DNA of 64,000 bases from VAZQ01 sp963785745 (GCA_963785745.1 CAWAWR010000019.1:293687-357686), one strand, 5' to 3'. Counted from the stretch's first letter, positions 29,083 through 39,070 are shown. Made by a program: numbers and translations. Notes: generated by a model from the sequence alone, not told the origin.

Positions 29083-30311
29083 ATGGGGAGCAAAAATGCG
29101 TGCTTGGTATCGCTTATCCGCCAGCATGGTCGCGAATGCGAGTAAGCCGGCAAGTATCTCGATGGCGGCGGCTTGTGCTGCAAGTGCGCGATGACGAACA
29201 AGCAATGGGTGTTTCGCTATCAGAGGCACAAGCGTGAACGCGCGATGGGTTAGGCACGTAGCGCGGTTCACAGCTTGGCCGAGGCGAGACAAAGGCTGAC
29301 GAAGCGCGCCGCATCTTGGCGCAAGGCTTGACCTATCGACCATCGCCGCGCCGCCCGGCAGGCGGAAGCCGCGCCGCCGCCAGGTTGACAACGGTGCGCG
29401 AAGTGGCCCGACTTTCTCGCGAAGAACCAATCGAAATGGTCGAACGCTAAGCACGACGCGAATGGGAGTCGTCGTTAGACCGTTTCGTGCACCATTGATC
29501 GGCAATGTTGCCGCCGACGATCTGGAAGTGGCGCATGTGTTGCAGAGTGGTCGAACCGATCTGGCAGCGCATGCCGGAAACGGCACGGCGCGTGCTGGGC
29601 CGCCTTGAAGAACTGATCGACTTCGCCCGTGTGGCGGCCTGCGGAGCAAGGACAGCAATCCGGCGCGATGGCGCGGCCACCTGGACGCCGTGCTACCCGC
29701 GCCGACCCGCATCAAGGCGAAGGTGCATCACGCCGCCATGCACTAGCGCGACGTACCGGCCTTCATGGCCCGCCTGCGTGGCGAACAAGGCGTGGCGCCG
29801 TACGCTGGAATTTATCGTGTTGAACGGCGCGCGCATGTCCGAAGCGGTGGGCGCGAAATGGGACGAAGTTGATTCAAGGCGCGTACTTGGACGGTGCCGC
29901 CGAACGCATCAAGATGCGCAAGGCGCATGTGGTGCCGCTATCCAACGCGCGCTGGCGATCCTTGAAGAAATGCGCGGCGGCCATCCCACTTGGGTTTTTC
30001 CGGGCCGCTTCAACAAATCACCCATCAGCGATAACGCCTTACTGCTGCTGCTGCATCGGCTGGCAGGCGACGAAGTAACGGCGCATGGTTTCCGTTCATA
30101 GTTGCGCACTTGGGCGGCGGAAAGCAGCGGTTCTAAGCGCGAGATTGCAGAAGCCGCGTTGGCGCATGCCGTTTCCAACGACATCTTGCGGGCATACAAG
30201 CGCACATCATTTTTGGACCGGCGCGCGCGGCTGATGGCGGAATGGTCGAAATATTGTGCCGCGCCTCCTGTTGCCGCCGCTGGACCCAAGGTCGTGAAGT
30301 TGCGGGCGTGA
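29083..30311 (+). pseudogene. Tyrosine-type site-specific integrase (P4/DUF4102 family), many frameshifts
   Basis: Read across frames it has the family order: KPGKYLDGGGLCLQV and WVFRYQRHKRERAMG (N-terminal arm-binding domain), a core-binding segment KWSNAKHDAQWESSL, then a catalytic domain. The latter has KMRKAHVVPLS, AHGFRS (His and Arg of the active site), EAALAHAVSN, and the nucleophile tyrosine in ILRAYKRTSFLDRR. An in-frame TAG follows GFRS, then LRTWAAESSG. It ends at 30311. As written the gene cannot make an intact enzyme. Confidence 0.8.
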
Positions 30312-30314
30312 TGT

Positions 30315-30914
30315 ATGGCCCGCCGCCGCGTTCCTCCCGATATCGCGCGGGCGTTGCCAGAATTGGACGCCGAGGCGCGCGCGTCTTGAAGGCAAAGGCG
30401 AGCCGCTGCCTGTGGATTGGCCTTTATCGAATGCCCAAGCCAAGTGGTCGTGGCGAAAGCTTTCGCATTCTACCGCAGCGCGGTGCCGCCTGCGCGGTGC
30501 TGAACCGGTGATCAAAGGCACGTTGCCTGTGCGCGCGCCGTCATCACCGACGCCGCGCGGCTGGACGCGACAGCGGGTCAATATGCGGTTATGGATGGCG
30601 AGGCAGCGGAAAGGCTGGCGAAACGGCGCAACAGGGACGCGTGCAGGACAACGCGCGGCGAGCGCTGTGGAGCTGTTTACTCGCAAACCGCCATCGCTGG
30701 ATAGGAGCGTGCGCAACATCGGTGCGCACAACGTTACAAACAAGCAGAGACCGAAAAGATGGAAAGCCAAATGTCAGGCCGAGGTAGAGCGCATAAATAA
30801 GGCGCGCATCAAGAAAAAACTTCCAAAGCTGACGAAAAACGCGCTATCGCCCGGCAATTGAGGGAGGCGCTTGGATATAAGGAGCGAACCATCCGCAACC
30901 GCGGCTGGCTGTAA
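30315..30914 (+). pseudogene. Hypothetical phage-region protein, frameshifted
   Basis: Starts MARRRVPPDIARALPELDAE at 30315, 3 bases after the integrase stop. Further readable pieces in other frames are PVDWPLSNAQAKWSWRKLS, ARLDATAGQYAVMDGEAAE and EKRAIARQLREALGYKERTI, ending RNRGWL at 30914. The basic helical C-terminus suggests nucleic-acid binding, but I do not recognise the family. Confidence 0.45.
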
Positions 30915-30988
30915 AAAATACTGGCAGCACCGATCAGTGCCGCCAAAACGCGCCCGTAAAATGCCTCCGAAATTCAAGCGGAGGTGAC

Positions 30989-31271
30989 ATGCGCGAAACT
31001 TTAATTTCCCCTGGCGAAAGACGAACGCCGCACCAGCTTGTCACGCACCGAAATAGACCGGCGCTGGCGAAGGTTCAGTCCGCAACCATCCGAGTTGGAT
31101 GGAACGAAGCCCGGCCAGCGCAGTGGGCGGAAGTTCTATGTCGAAAGCGAAATTGACGGGTGGATCGCGGCGCAAATCCGCAGCTGGCGAGAAGGCCGCG
31201 GGCCGGAAGTTTCGTTCGACGTCCGGAGCCAGTATGCCGAGCGAAAAGTTCAACAGGAAAGCCAGACGTAG
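30989..31271 (+). pseudogene. AlpA-like DNA-binding regulator, frameshifted
   Basis: ATG at 30989 with GCGGAGGTGA upstream gives MRETLISPGE. One base over, the reading LVSRTEIDRRWR, PQPSELDG and GRKFYVESEIDGWIAAQIR fits the winged-helix AlpA pattern (helix-turn-helix, then Phe-Pro-x-Pro, then Trp-x-x-x-Glu-Ile-x-x-Trp). AlpA/Vis proteins act as excisionase or regulator in P4-like elements. Confidence 0.6.
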
Positions 31272-31391
31272 CCCGGTCGGACGCCGCACGCACGCGACGC
31301 CTGACCGGGATTTCTGTGGGCTGACACTCGCAGAGATACCCGCAAGCGTTTCGCACCGCAAGGCGTCGGCTCTCAAACCAGAGGCCGACCA

Positions 31392-31637
31392 ATGCAACTA
31401 CGAACCCAATTAGCTGCCATCTGTACGCTGACCGCCGACGCCGCGCGCGCCGCAGGTCACGAAGCCATCAGCCCGCTGCGGGCGATCCGGGCCAAATGCC
31501 TCGATTGTTCCTGTTACCAGCTGGCTGAGGTGCGGCTTTGCGAGGCCATCAAATGCCCGCTGTGGCCGTTCCGGGCTAGGGAAGCACCCCTGGTACGGGC
31601 TGAACGAAAAAACCCCGTCCGATCCCGGGGGTTTTGA
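31392..31637 (+). CDS. Small cysteine-rich phage-associated protein
   Basis: 81 residues, uninterrupted. The core ISPLRAIRAKCLDCSCYQ then EVRLCEAIKCPLWPFR has four to five cysteines in a zinc-ribbon-like arrangement and is a widespread prophage protein of unknown function. The 3' end overlaps a hairpin terminator. Confidence 0.65.
   Translation: MQLRTQLAAICTLTADAARAAGHEAISPLRAIRAKCLDCSCYQLAEVRLCEAIKCPLWPFRAREAPLVRAERKNPVRSRGF
31609..31635 (+). terminator. Hairpin terminator
   Basis: AAAACCCC paired with GGGGTTTT across an 11-base loop, ending in TTTT. Confidence 0.55.
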
Positions 31638-31697
31638 GCAAGGCGAGGCTGTCTGTGAGGCGTTGAGCTCCGCGCCGAAGCTGAACGGCGGTGCGTC

Positions 31698-32236
31698 ATG
31701 ACCACCATCCATTGACGGCGAACCCGAAGGACGGGTCGCGCGGCCACTGCGCGTGTTGGTCCCGCTTATCAAGCATGAACTGGCCGAAGGCGACGCGGCG
31801 GGCTTGGAGCATTACCGCCGCGTGGTGAAAGCTGGTGGAAGCACAGGGGCAAGTGGCGCGCGGGTCGTGGGGACGTTGGCTTATACAAAACTTCGAACTA
31901 AGCCGACGAACGGCATACCGCTATATGCGCCTTGCTCGCGTGGATGACGTCAGTGCCTTGCGAGGCACAAACCTATACGACGCAATTGGCGAGGCGCGCG
32001 GGGGCAGACACTGGCAGGACCGTGGAAAAAAATTCTCGGCAGCGTTGACCTTGAAACGCTGCGACAAGCCGCCTTGAAGCGTGCCGACGAGCGACGCCGA
32101 ACGCAAACTGGCGCTGCAGCTGATTGACATCGGCTGGAAGGCGCTCGCCACCAAGCTGCATCCAGACAAAGGCGGGTCACGCGATGCAATGGCGCGGCTG
32201 AACGCTGTGCGCGACCGGCTGCGGGGTGCGTCGTGA
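31698..32236 (+). pseudogene. DUF3102-like protein with J-domain-like C-terminus, frameshifted
   Basis: Readable parts: VLVPLIKHELAEGDAAGLEHY, VEAQGQVARGSWGRWLIQNF, ELSRRTAYRYMRLAR (DUF3102 pattern, phage or plasmid DNA-binding), then DIGWKALATKLHPDKGGSRD and AMARLNAVRDRLRGAS, where HPDKGGS recalls the HPD turn of J domains. ATG at 31698 needs a frameshift to join. The stop TGA at 32234 overlaps the next gene. Confidence 0.5.
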
Positions 32237-32399
32237 CCAACCGTCCGGGCCAACAAGACGGAGCGACCGTTTTCATCGTGCGCCTGCGCGCCGAGCCGGG
32301 CACCGACCGGTGCGGGCGCTGCGTGCCGCATTGAAAACTCTGTGCGCGCTTGGGCTGCGCGCCTCTCGCGAACGGAGGGCGATGACGGGCGGTGATTAA
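32233..32399 (+). pseudogene. Small conserved phage protein, frameshifted
   Basis: GTG at 32233 overlaps the previous stop. VFIVRLRAEPGTD then PVRALRAALKTLCALGLRA fits a short protein common in Rhizobiales prophages next to primase genes. One indel lies near 32307. Function unknown. Confidence 0.4.
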
Positions 32400-32563
32400 C
32401 TGATCGAAACGTGTGGCGCGACGTGCGGTGGACCTGCGGACGGCGCTGGGCGTCCTACGCTCAGCCTCCCGGTCGCGGCTGGGTCTCTCCGCGATGGGGA
32501 ACGCGCCACGGTCTGGATGCGGCGCAGCGTCCGGTGCGCGTCGCGCTGGGCGGAGCGGCAACG

Positions 32564-33444
32564 ATGAACGCCGCCGAGATCGCGCACGCCTTGGGCGGCA
32601 AACGCAGCGGCAAATCTTTCATGTGCTGGTGCCCTGCGCACGAAGATCGCGCGCCGAGCCTGTCGCTCACGGAAGGCGACCGAGCGCCGCTGCTGAAATG
32701 CTTTGCGGGATGCGATAGCCGCGACGTGATCGACGCCTGCGCCGGCATGGGGCTGTGGGATACGCGCGCAGTCGCCTTCGCGCCGGCACTTCGCCGCGCA
32801 AGATCGAACGGCCCGACGACGAAGCCGACCGACAGCGACGCATCGCCTTGGCGCGCCGCATTTGGCAAGGCCGCACGCGACCCGCGCGGCACGCTGGCCG
32901 AACAATATCTGAACGGCCGCGGCCTTGAGCTGCCGCCGATGATCTTTGCGGGCGCGTGCTGCGGTTTCATCCGCGCTGCCCATGGGGCATGGCGAGACGG
33001 TGCCCGCGCTGGTCGCGGCGTTTCAGCCGATCAACGAGCCTGACGACGACGCGCCGCCGGTCGCGATTCATGCGCGTCGGCCTGAACGCTGACGGCAGCA
33101 AGATCGCAAAGGAAGATGCTGGGGCCGGTCGCTGGCTGCGGCCATCAAGCTGGACGCCGATGAAGACGTGAGCACGGCCTGGGCATCGCCGAAGGTCTGG
33201 AAACCGCAATGGCGGTGCGCGCCACCGGCTGGCAGCCGATGTGGTGCTTAGGCAGCGCCGGTGCCATCGAGCACTTCGCGCCGCTGTCGGGCATCGAGGC
33301 GCTGACCATTTTCGCGGACAACGATGCGAACGGCGTCGGCACAGCAGGCCGCGCGCGAATGCGCCGAGCGATGGGCCGATGCCGGGCTGCGAAGCTTTCA
33401 TCCGCACGCCGCGCGGCGTGGGTGCCGATTGGGCGGACTGTGCC
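32564..33444 (+). pseudogene. Phage/satellite DNA primase with CHC2 zinc and Toprim domains, frameshifted
   Basis: MNAAEIAHALGGKRSGKSFM starts at 32564. The zinc-binding part has CWCPAHEDRAPSLSL and LLKCFAGCDSRDVIDA. Then come LAEQYLNGRGLELPPMIFAG and the Toprim motifs LGIAEGLETAMAVRATGW (Glu) and IEALTIFADNDANGVG (Asp-x-Asp). At least four indels. Primes replication of the element. Confidence 0.7.
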
Positions 33445-34610
33445 ATGAAAGCGAACAGCAGCCCCGAAGCGCATTTTGATGAACACGGCACCACCGAACA
33501 TTTCGAGCCGCGCGGAAACCAGCGCGCAGACAAAGCACGCACATGCCAAAGCTCTGCTCGCCGTATGACGAAATGGTTCGGTTGACGCCACCGCAATGGC
33601 TGGTCGAAGGACGTGCTGCCGCAAGACGGCACGGCGGTGCTGTTCGGCGAAAGCAATGCTTTCAAAAGCTTCATCGCCATCGACCTCGCATGTTGCGTCG
33701 CGCTCGGCATTCCGTGGCACGGCCATGCCGTCAAACGAATGGCAACGTGATCTATGTCGCATCCGAGAGCGCCTACGGCATCGCGACCAAACGCATCCCG
33801 GCATGGATGGCGCACCACAAAATCACGCCCGCCAAACGGCGAGGGAATTTATCTGCGTGTGGTGCCGCCGTTGCTCGATGACAAGCAAAGCTTCGCTGCA
33901 TTCAAGAAGGACATCGCGTCGGTCGAGCCGGTGGCGCTGATCGTCTATGACGTGCTGGCAGGCACCATGCAGAGGATCGGAAAAGGAAACCGAGGTGCAT
34001 AGCTGCATGGGTGCGTGTGGTCGGTGAAATCGAAACGAAGATTCAAATGCACGCAACTTTTCGTCACGCATTCGCCCTATGGCGACGCCGGGCGAATGCG
34101 CGGCGGCACGCACCTATGGGGCTCATTCGGGACACGGTTGAAAGCCGAAGGCGACAGCGAGCAACGCACCACCGTTTTGAGCGTTGAACGCCACAAGGAC
34201 CACGACGCAGTCGGCTTGCGTTGGGGCTTCAAGCTTGAAATTACCGACATCGAGGAATTTGCGGGCGAAACATCGCTGGTGCTGGTCGAGGATGAGGCCG
34301 TGAGCCGCGCAGACCAAGGCCGCGAAGCTGACGGACACGGACGCAGGAAGCGCTTGCGCGCCTTCAAATATGCGCTCACCGAGGGCGCGGGCAGCAAGGT
34401 CGCCAAGCGAACACATTCCGCTCGGTGTGGATGTGCTGACCACCGACCTATGGCGGCGCTATTTCGACAAGCTCACCCCATCGGAAAGCACGCCGACGCC
34501 AAGCGCGAAACGGTTTGACCGTGGCATGGCGCGGCTGCTTAAGCTGAAGCTGGTCGGCGAAATGGGATGAGGAATGGTGGCTGACCGATCAAGGTAAGGC
34601 CGTGAAATGA
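33445..34610 (+). pseudogene. RepA-like AAA ATPase / helicase of the element, frameshifted
   Basis: ATG at 33445 lies at the end of the primase reading. Walker A is in AVLFGESNAFKSFIAIDLA and Walker B in PVALIVYDVLAGTM. CTQLFVTHSPYGDAGRMRGG and RTTVLSVERHKDHD match RecA-fold phage replication ATPases (AAA_25/RepA). It ends EEWWLTDQGKAVK at 34610 in a frame one base from the preceding segment. Probably works with the primase. Confidence 0.7.
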
Positions 34611-34720
34611 CGCAGGACATCGCCGGACAAAAACCGGACAAAAACCGGACATTTCCTCCTGACGACATCTGCCCCGGCACCTTGTACGGACGCCGGACGG
34701 ACACGGACATACCTCTATAG
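34607..34720 (+). CDS. Short ORF coupled to the ATPase gene
   Basis: 37 codons starting with an ATGA overlap (34607-34610). It is built partly on a tandem repeat, so the sequence may be regulatory rather than coding. Confidence 0.3.
   Translation: MTQDIAGQKPDKNRTFPPDDICPGTLYGRRTDTDIPL
34623..34651. repeat. Tandem CCGGACAAAAA repeat
   Basis: Two perfect copies of CCGGACAAAAA (34623, 34634) and a third partial copy (34645), followed at 34697-34745 by several GGACA/TGTCC inverted motifs. Their place just after the replication genes suggests iterons or a replication-initiation region. Confidence 0.45.
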
Positions 34721-35027
34721 GGGTGTCCGGATGTCCGGCTGTCGGTGCCCGTTTTCTGACGATTACTTCTTTCTCTTAAAATTCTGAATGTCGTTTTGTC
34801 GGTGTGCTATGAGGCGTGCATCGCTGTGAACGTTGCTTGCAGAATTGCACGGCTCAAATGCAAACGCTGGTTCCTTCGCTGGTTTCCACGTTATGATGGT
34901 GTTGAAAGTACGAGTGCGTGGTGCGCGTAGTGTCCATTGGGAAATTGCAAAGATAGGTTTGCAGGCAGTGGCTATTAGGCGCTATTACTGCTGCGTTCTG
35001 CTGCATCGCTTTTATGGAGATGAGTAG
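34721..35027. other. Intergenic region of the element
   Basis: Lower GC than the flanks. It opens with TGTCCGG motifs; beyond them nothing recognisable. Confidence 0.4.
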
Positions 35028-35150
35028 CTAGTAGCGAGTGAGGGTACACGCGGCGCAAATAGTGGTAGAGAGAGTTACGGCGAGCACTGCGCTGAACGCG
35101 ACGGGCAGCCAGTGCACGTCTGACCACTCCATCACCTGCAACCAGTCCAT
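35028..35150 (-). CDS. Tiny single-pass membrane protein
   Basis: 40 residues starting MDWLQVMEWSDVHWLPVAF, followed by a hydrophobic segment (about 17-34) with a Cys pair near the end. GGTGGAGG is spaced 6 bases before the ATG at 35150. Size and topology resemble phage holin-like or toxin-like peptides. Unrecognised. Confidence 0.5.
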   Translation of the reverse strand: MDWLQVMEWSDVHWLPVAFSAVLAVTLSTTICAACTLTRY

Positions 35151-35356
35151 GTGCGCCTCCACCGACCTGAACTACGGTGAATGATTATCCAGCATTTATC
35201 CAAGTGGTGGAATTGCGAGATTAGGCCAAAAAAAGGGTCGGCTAGCGTATCCGCGAGCGGTTTCAGGTCGCGTGAATTGACGGCCCACATTGCTATGCGC
35301 ACGGATCCGGAAGTCGATTTCGCACAAAAGTATAAGGTTACATACCAAAGCCCCCG

Positions 35357-35599
35357 TCACGCCGACCCCATGGGGTTAAGGGTTCGCCCCCACCAAGGGT
35401 GACGCGATGATTTGGCGGAGTTACCACGCGGCCCTAGGCGACGGGCTTTATCAGCATTGTGGCCGGGTCCGACCCTATGCGCCTTGGCGTCACGGTGAAC
35501 CGCTAAGGCGCGGTTCATTTCGGGCACCATCCAAAGGGCACACAAGCTGCTGGCGATGATGAAGATCATTGCAACATTGAAAACCACGTCGATGTCCAT
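35357..35599 (-). CDS. Small membrane protein
   Basis: 80 codons from ATG 35599, with GGAGGGGG just upstream. The N-terminal helix MDIDVVFNVAMIFIIASSLC is followed by a basic, less structured tail. Only the first 40 residues look convincingly protein-like; the true stop may be earlier if an indel is present. Confidence 0.45.
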   Translation of the reverse strand: MDIDVVFNVAMIFIIASSLCALWMVPEMNRALAVHRDAKAHRVGPGHNADKARRLGPRGNSAKSSRHPWWGRTLNPMGSA

Positions 35600-36097
35600 G
35601 GTCCCCCTCCGCTTACGCTTGCAACCAATCTTTCCTAGGAAAATGGCGACAGGCTATTGGGCTTTGGTCCAACTGCCTACGACCCTAGTTTAGCCAATCT
35701 GTTTCATAAGCTGTCCGTGTATCTCAGAAAAAATGTCAGTACGGTTGCGGACGGAGAAGCGAATGGACGTGAATACGGTGTGCGTCCGCCATGAGGGGGC
35801 GGGTCGAAAATCTAGAACGGCATTCGCCCGGCAACGGCCCCGGAGTTTTTTGCGCCCATCCGGTTGCCAACCGCAACTAACCGCCCGTGACCGGCACATC
35901 ATCCGCCGTCATCGATGATGAACGTTCGACGACCGGAATTTTCCGGCGCGCACCGTGGTGGGGGTGTTGGCTGATGTGTGCGCGGTGGAAATTGCGAACG
36001 CGCCCATGTGGCATCGCGTTTAGAAGATGACGAAAGGCGGACCATCGTTATTGACGATAGTGCCGGTGGCCCGCCGCGCTACGGCGCTGCCCGCCAA
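35600..36097. other. Gene-poor accessory DNA
   Basis: About 500 bases with mixed GC and no convincing coding signal on either strand. Confidence 0.4.
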
Positions 36098-36199
36098 TCA
36101 ATCCTGCTTGCCGTTGCGCACGAAAAACAAAACTCCGGCGACAATGCTGGCGACGCTAACACCCATCGCGGCGTAGAAGGCAACCATGACCGGGTCCAT
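36098..36199 (-). CDS. Tiny single-pass membrane protein
   Basis: 33 residues: MDPVMVAFYAAMGVSVASIV, then AGVLFFVRNGKQD. One hydrophobic helix spans about residues 5-27 with a basic end. TAGGAG lies 6 bases before the ATG at 36199. It resembles the other small membrane proteins at 35028 and 41138 in size and layout, not in sequence. Confidence 0.55.
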   Translation of the reverse strand: MDPVMVAFYAAMGVSVASIVAGVLFFVRNGKQD

Positions 36200-36543
36200 T
36201 GCAAGCTCCTATCGACAATCCATCGAAAAGCCCCAATGGATAAAAACGCGAGCGAACTAGAGCAGGTTGCATAAACCAATATTACAGCGGGCGGAGAAGT
36301 TTGAACGGCAACTGCGAAACCAAGCAGCGCAACACGCAGATCGCATTCACCGCGCAAAAATTATTTTCAGCACGATCGCAACGTCGCATCAAACGCAATA
36401 GCCTGCAAGCGGATTTGCGCGCGTTGTCAAGCGCGTTGAACTCAATTTAAAAAAAAACAGAACAGGCGAAGGCATTTGAGGCGAATTTTAGCGGCGTATG
36501 AGATTGCAGAGCGTCATCCCGCCCGCGAAAGGAGCAGCATGCG
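36200..36543. other. AT-richer intergenic region
   Basis: Leader of the capsid-like gene, with a run of nine or more A at about 36450. No gene seen. Confidence 0.4.
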
Positions 36544-37688
36544 ATGACCGCACAAAACCTTTCCAACTTTTCATTCCGCGACAAACCGACGCGCGCGAGC
36601 GCGCGAGCGGTGCGCATACGTGATCGGCGCAGGCGGCTGCGGCCGCGCGATGTGTTGATACGTGCTGCGATGATTGAACTTGCTGCGCCAGGCAATCCGG
36701 CACCCGCGGCCTTGAGCCGCGCGAGGATGTGCTGGACGGCATCTACGGCAATTGCCCGGCGACGCGGCCTACTTGAGAAGGCGGCGACCAGCCCCGCGAA
36801 CACCAGGGTGGCCGAATTGGGCGGAGGAGCTGGTCAACACCGCGGTGCAAGATTTCCTCGCGGCCGATATGGCCCGCGTCGGCGTTTGCGCAATTGGCCG
36901 AACGCGCGCTGACCGTGACGCTTTGCGCCCGGCACCGGTGTGCTGAAAATTCCGGGCCGGGGGTCGCCGCAGGTTTAGTCCGGCGCGTGGATCGGTGAAG
37001 GCAACGCGAAGCCGGTGTTCTCCGGGTCGCTGACCACGACCAGCCTGACGCCGTTCAAGCTGGCGGCGTTGTCGGCGTTCACCGAAGAGATGCTGAACAC
37101 CAGCGGCGATTGAAGCGGTGGTGCGTGAAACACTAAGCCACGACCTGAACAGCGTTACTGGACAGCGCGCTGTTGGACGCAGCGGCCGCCAGTGCGGTGC
37201 GGCCGGCCGGTCTGTGGAATGGCGCAACCGCGGTCACCGCCTCGACCGCAACACCATTGAGCCGACGCGATGGTGAAGGACCTGCAGGCGTTGGATGCGG
37301 CAGTCGCCACCGGCAACCCCGATGCGCGGACGGTGTACATCGCCAACCCGGCGCAGGCAGTGCGCATCAGCTTGGCGGCACCGGCCTACACGAACGTAAT
37401 TTCGTCAGCGGCTATCAGGCGGCGGGCAGTGTCGGCGCGGTGGCCGCCGACGCCATCGCGATGCTGGTCAGCCAGCCGGAATTTGCCCTTAGCAGAAACG
37501 CCAGCCTACACATGGAAAGCGCAACGCCGCTGGCGCTGGGCACCGGCACCCAGGGCGCTGGCGTGCTCGCGGTGCCGCTGCAATCGATGTTCCAACAAGA
37601 CGCCGTGGCGTTGCGTACCGTGCTGCGCGCAAGCTGGGCGAAACGCCGAAGCGGAGCCACGGCACTCGCTACGGCGGTGACGTGGTGA
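36544..37688 (+). pseudogene. HK97-like phage major capsid protein, heavily frameshifted
   Basis: AAAGGAGCAGC precedes the ATG at 36544. The capsid-like core reads across frames: AWIGEGNAKPVFSGSLTTTS, LTPFKLAALSAFTEEMLNTS, IEAVVRETLSHDLNSV, VRPAGLWNGAT, MVKDLQALDAAVATGNPDAR, TVYIANPAQAVRISLAA. It ends QSMFQQDAVALRTVLRASWA. This order (E-loop/P-domain lysine strand, SEE-like helix, Asp-rich helix, PxGLxNG) is that of HK97-fold capsid proteins. About ten indels. Confidence 0.6.
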
Positions 37689-37694
37689 ACGTCA

Positions 37695-37884
37695 TGGACC
37701 CGCACCGCGCTGATGAGTCGCCGGCGTACACATCCGAAGTTGCCGCGGCGAACTGGCCCGCTTCTGGTGCTGGCTGGCCGACCATCTGCATGACGCACCG
37801 GAATTTAGCGAACTGTCCGACGCGAACAAAGCCACGCTGGCAGTGCTGTTGCGTGCCGGGCCAACGCCGTGGGGGCCGCACTGA
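37695..37884 (+). pseudogene. Short phage-region protein, frameshifted
   Basis: One clean reading ELARFWCWLADHLHDAPEFS, continuing SDANKATLAVLLRAGPTPWG, ends PH-stop at 37884, 1 base before the next ATG. The N-terminal part is in another frame. Unrecognised. Confidence 0.4.
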
Positions 37885-37885
37885 C

Positions 37886-38350
37886 ATGACACCGGAGCAG
37901 CGCGACGACATAGCCGAGCGCTATGATTTCGCGGAAGGCGAACAGGAAGCGATCGCGCGCGAACTGGCCGAACGGCGGGCGGCGATCCAACGCGATGAAG
38001 TGCTGCAGTGGTGCCGCGAGCGCAGCGAGGCGAAACGCGAGAGCGAGCGCGCGGCCGAAATCACCTCGCGAGGTGCACAGGACCGCAAGCCACAACGGGA
38101 CGGGTCAGCCATGACAAGCGATTGGGCCGCGTTTATCGATCGGCGCATCCGGGCCGACCGCAAGGCGAGCGAACGAAACCTGCTGCACGCGGTTGCGGAC
38201 GCCATCCACAACGAACGACAGGCAAGCCGGAAGGCGGTTGACGAGCTCCGCGCTGCGGTGACCGAACTGCGCGAGCGGTTGGACAAGATCGAAATTGAAC
38301 GGTCGTCAGCGTCGTTGCATACGCTGCGCGCGGTGGTCAGCGGCAATTGA
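37886..38350 (+). CDS. Coiled-coil protein of the phage region
   Basis: 154 residues in a single frame, unlike its neighbours. Charged helices (EGEQEAIARELAERRAAIQR) and a C-terminal heptad region (AVDELRAAVTELRERLDKIE) suggest a scaffold or tail-associated role. No family recognised. Confidence 0.5.
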   Translation: MTPEQRDDIAERYDFAEGEQEAIARELAERRAAIQRDEVLQWCRERSEAKRESERAAEITSRGAQDRKPQRDGSAMTSDWAAFIDRRIRADRKASERNLLHAVADAIHNERQASRKAVDELRAAVTELRERLDKIEIERSSASLHTLRAVVSGN

Positions 38351-38386
38351 CCGCCGGTGCGGACGCATCGGAGGTTGTGCGCACCG

Positions 38387-38654
38387 TCACGCCTCGCCGC
38401 GCGTCACTCGCTTCATCGTCGCTTCAAATTTGATCTTGTCGTGCGCCTTCGTCAGCTGCTTAGGGTCGCGACCGAGCGCCTTGCGGATAAGTTTTCGGTC
38501 ATGCGCGGGCCGCGCGATTTCTTCGGCGGCGTTGGTGGTGCCGCTGGCGGTGCGCCGTTGATGGCTTCGCGGGGTGCTGGTCGGCGATGCAGGCGATGAA
38601 CGGCAGCGAGATCGCCTGGCCGAGTTTGAAATAGGTGGTGCGCCTGATGTGCAT
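38387..38654 (-). pseudogene. Small basic protein, frameshifted
   Basis: MHIRRTTYFKLGQAISLPFI at 38654, a Pro-rich linker, then LIRKALGRDPKQLTKAHDKI and KFEATMKRVTRGEA in shifted frames to 38387. A positively charged C-terminus. Unknown. Confidence 0.4.
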
Positions 38655-38718
38655 GGAAGGTTTCCCCGTGTTGTGGGTGTGACCTTCCTTGTTGTGGCGT
38701 AGCAATCCCCGACACCGG

Positions 38719-38746
38719 CCCGCGGCTTCCCCCTGCCGCGGGGTTT
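38719..38746 (+). terminator. Hairpin terminator
   Basis: CCCGCGGC / GCCGCGGG with an 8-base loop, then GTTTCT. Confidence 0.55.
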
Positions 38747-38871
38747 CTATGCCGCGTATCCGCGCGGCGCAAATAACCCGGACGCGATGGCGCTGACGGC
38801 CCCGCCGGTGAAAAGCAGTGTCCGACGGGGCCGCCAGGTACGACCCCAAGGGGGATGTTCCGGATCACCAT

Positions 38872-38929
38872 CCAGCACAGTGGCAGCGTGGGCCAAGCGT
38901 GCGAACGTATCCGCGGTTATCCGTAGGTT
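38872..38929. repeat. Diverged direct repeat, copy 1
   Basis: About 58 bases starting CCAGCACAGTGGC and ending GGTTATCCGTAGGTT. Copy 2 is at 40095-40153, roughly 80% identical by eye. The pair brackets two minus-strand genes. Confidence 0.6.
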
Positions 38930-39035
38930 GGTTTTTCGCTCTTGGTATAATCCAAAGAACCTAATGGCTCATTGCTGGCTCCGATCCGCCGTGGTCACGT
39001 CGGGGGTGTCTGCACCCAAGCCCCCCAGCCCCCCG

Positions 39036-39051
39036 TGCAGACACGTCTGCA
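39036..39051. repeat. Perfect palindrome TGCAGACACGTCTGCA
   Basis: 16-base palindrome with further half-sites GTCTGCA (about 39008) and TGCAGAC (about 39063). Possible protein-binding or recombination site. Confidence 0.45.
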
Positions 39052-39070
39052 ACCCATCCCGTTGCAGACG

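Larger units (their letters stand above)
29083..38654. mobile_element. Degraded integrative/prophage-satellite-like element
   Basis: Gene order: tyrosine integrase, unknown, AlpA-like regulator, Cys-rich phage protein, DUF3102-like protein, small protein, CHC2/Toprim primase, RepA-like ATPase, small membrane proteins, HK97-like capsid protein and small structural-region genes. Portal, terminase, tail and lysis genes were not found. Frames break about every 50-150 bases. Left end is near 29.0 kb; the right end is uncertain and may extend to about 41.7 kb. Confidence 0.65.

Noticed and set aside
28840..29083. tRNA gene as integration target
   Set aside because: Inspected for cloverleaf arms and a CCA end on both strands; none convincing.
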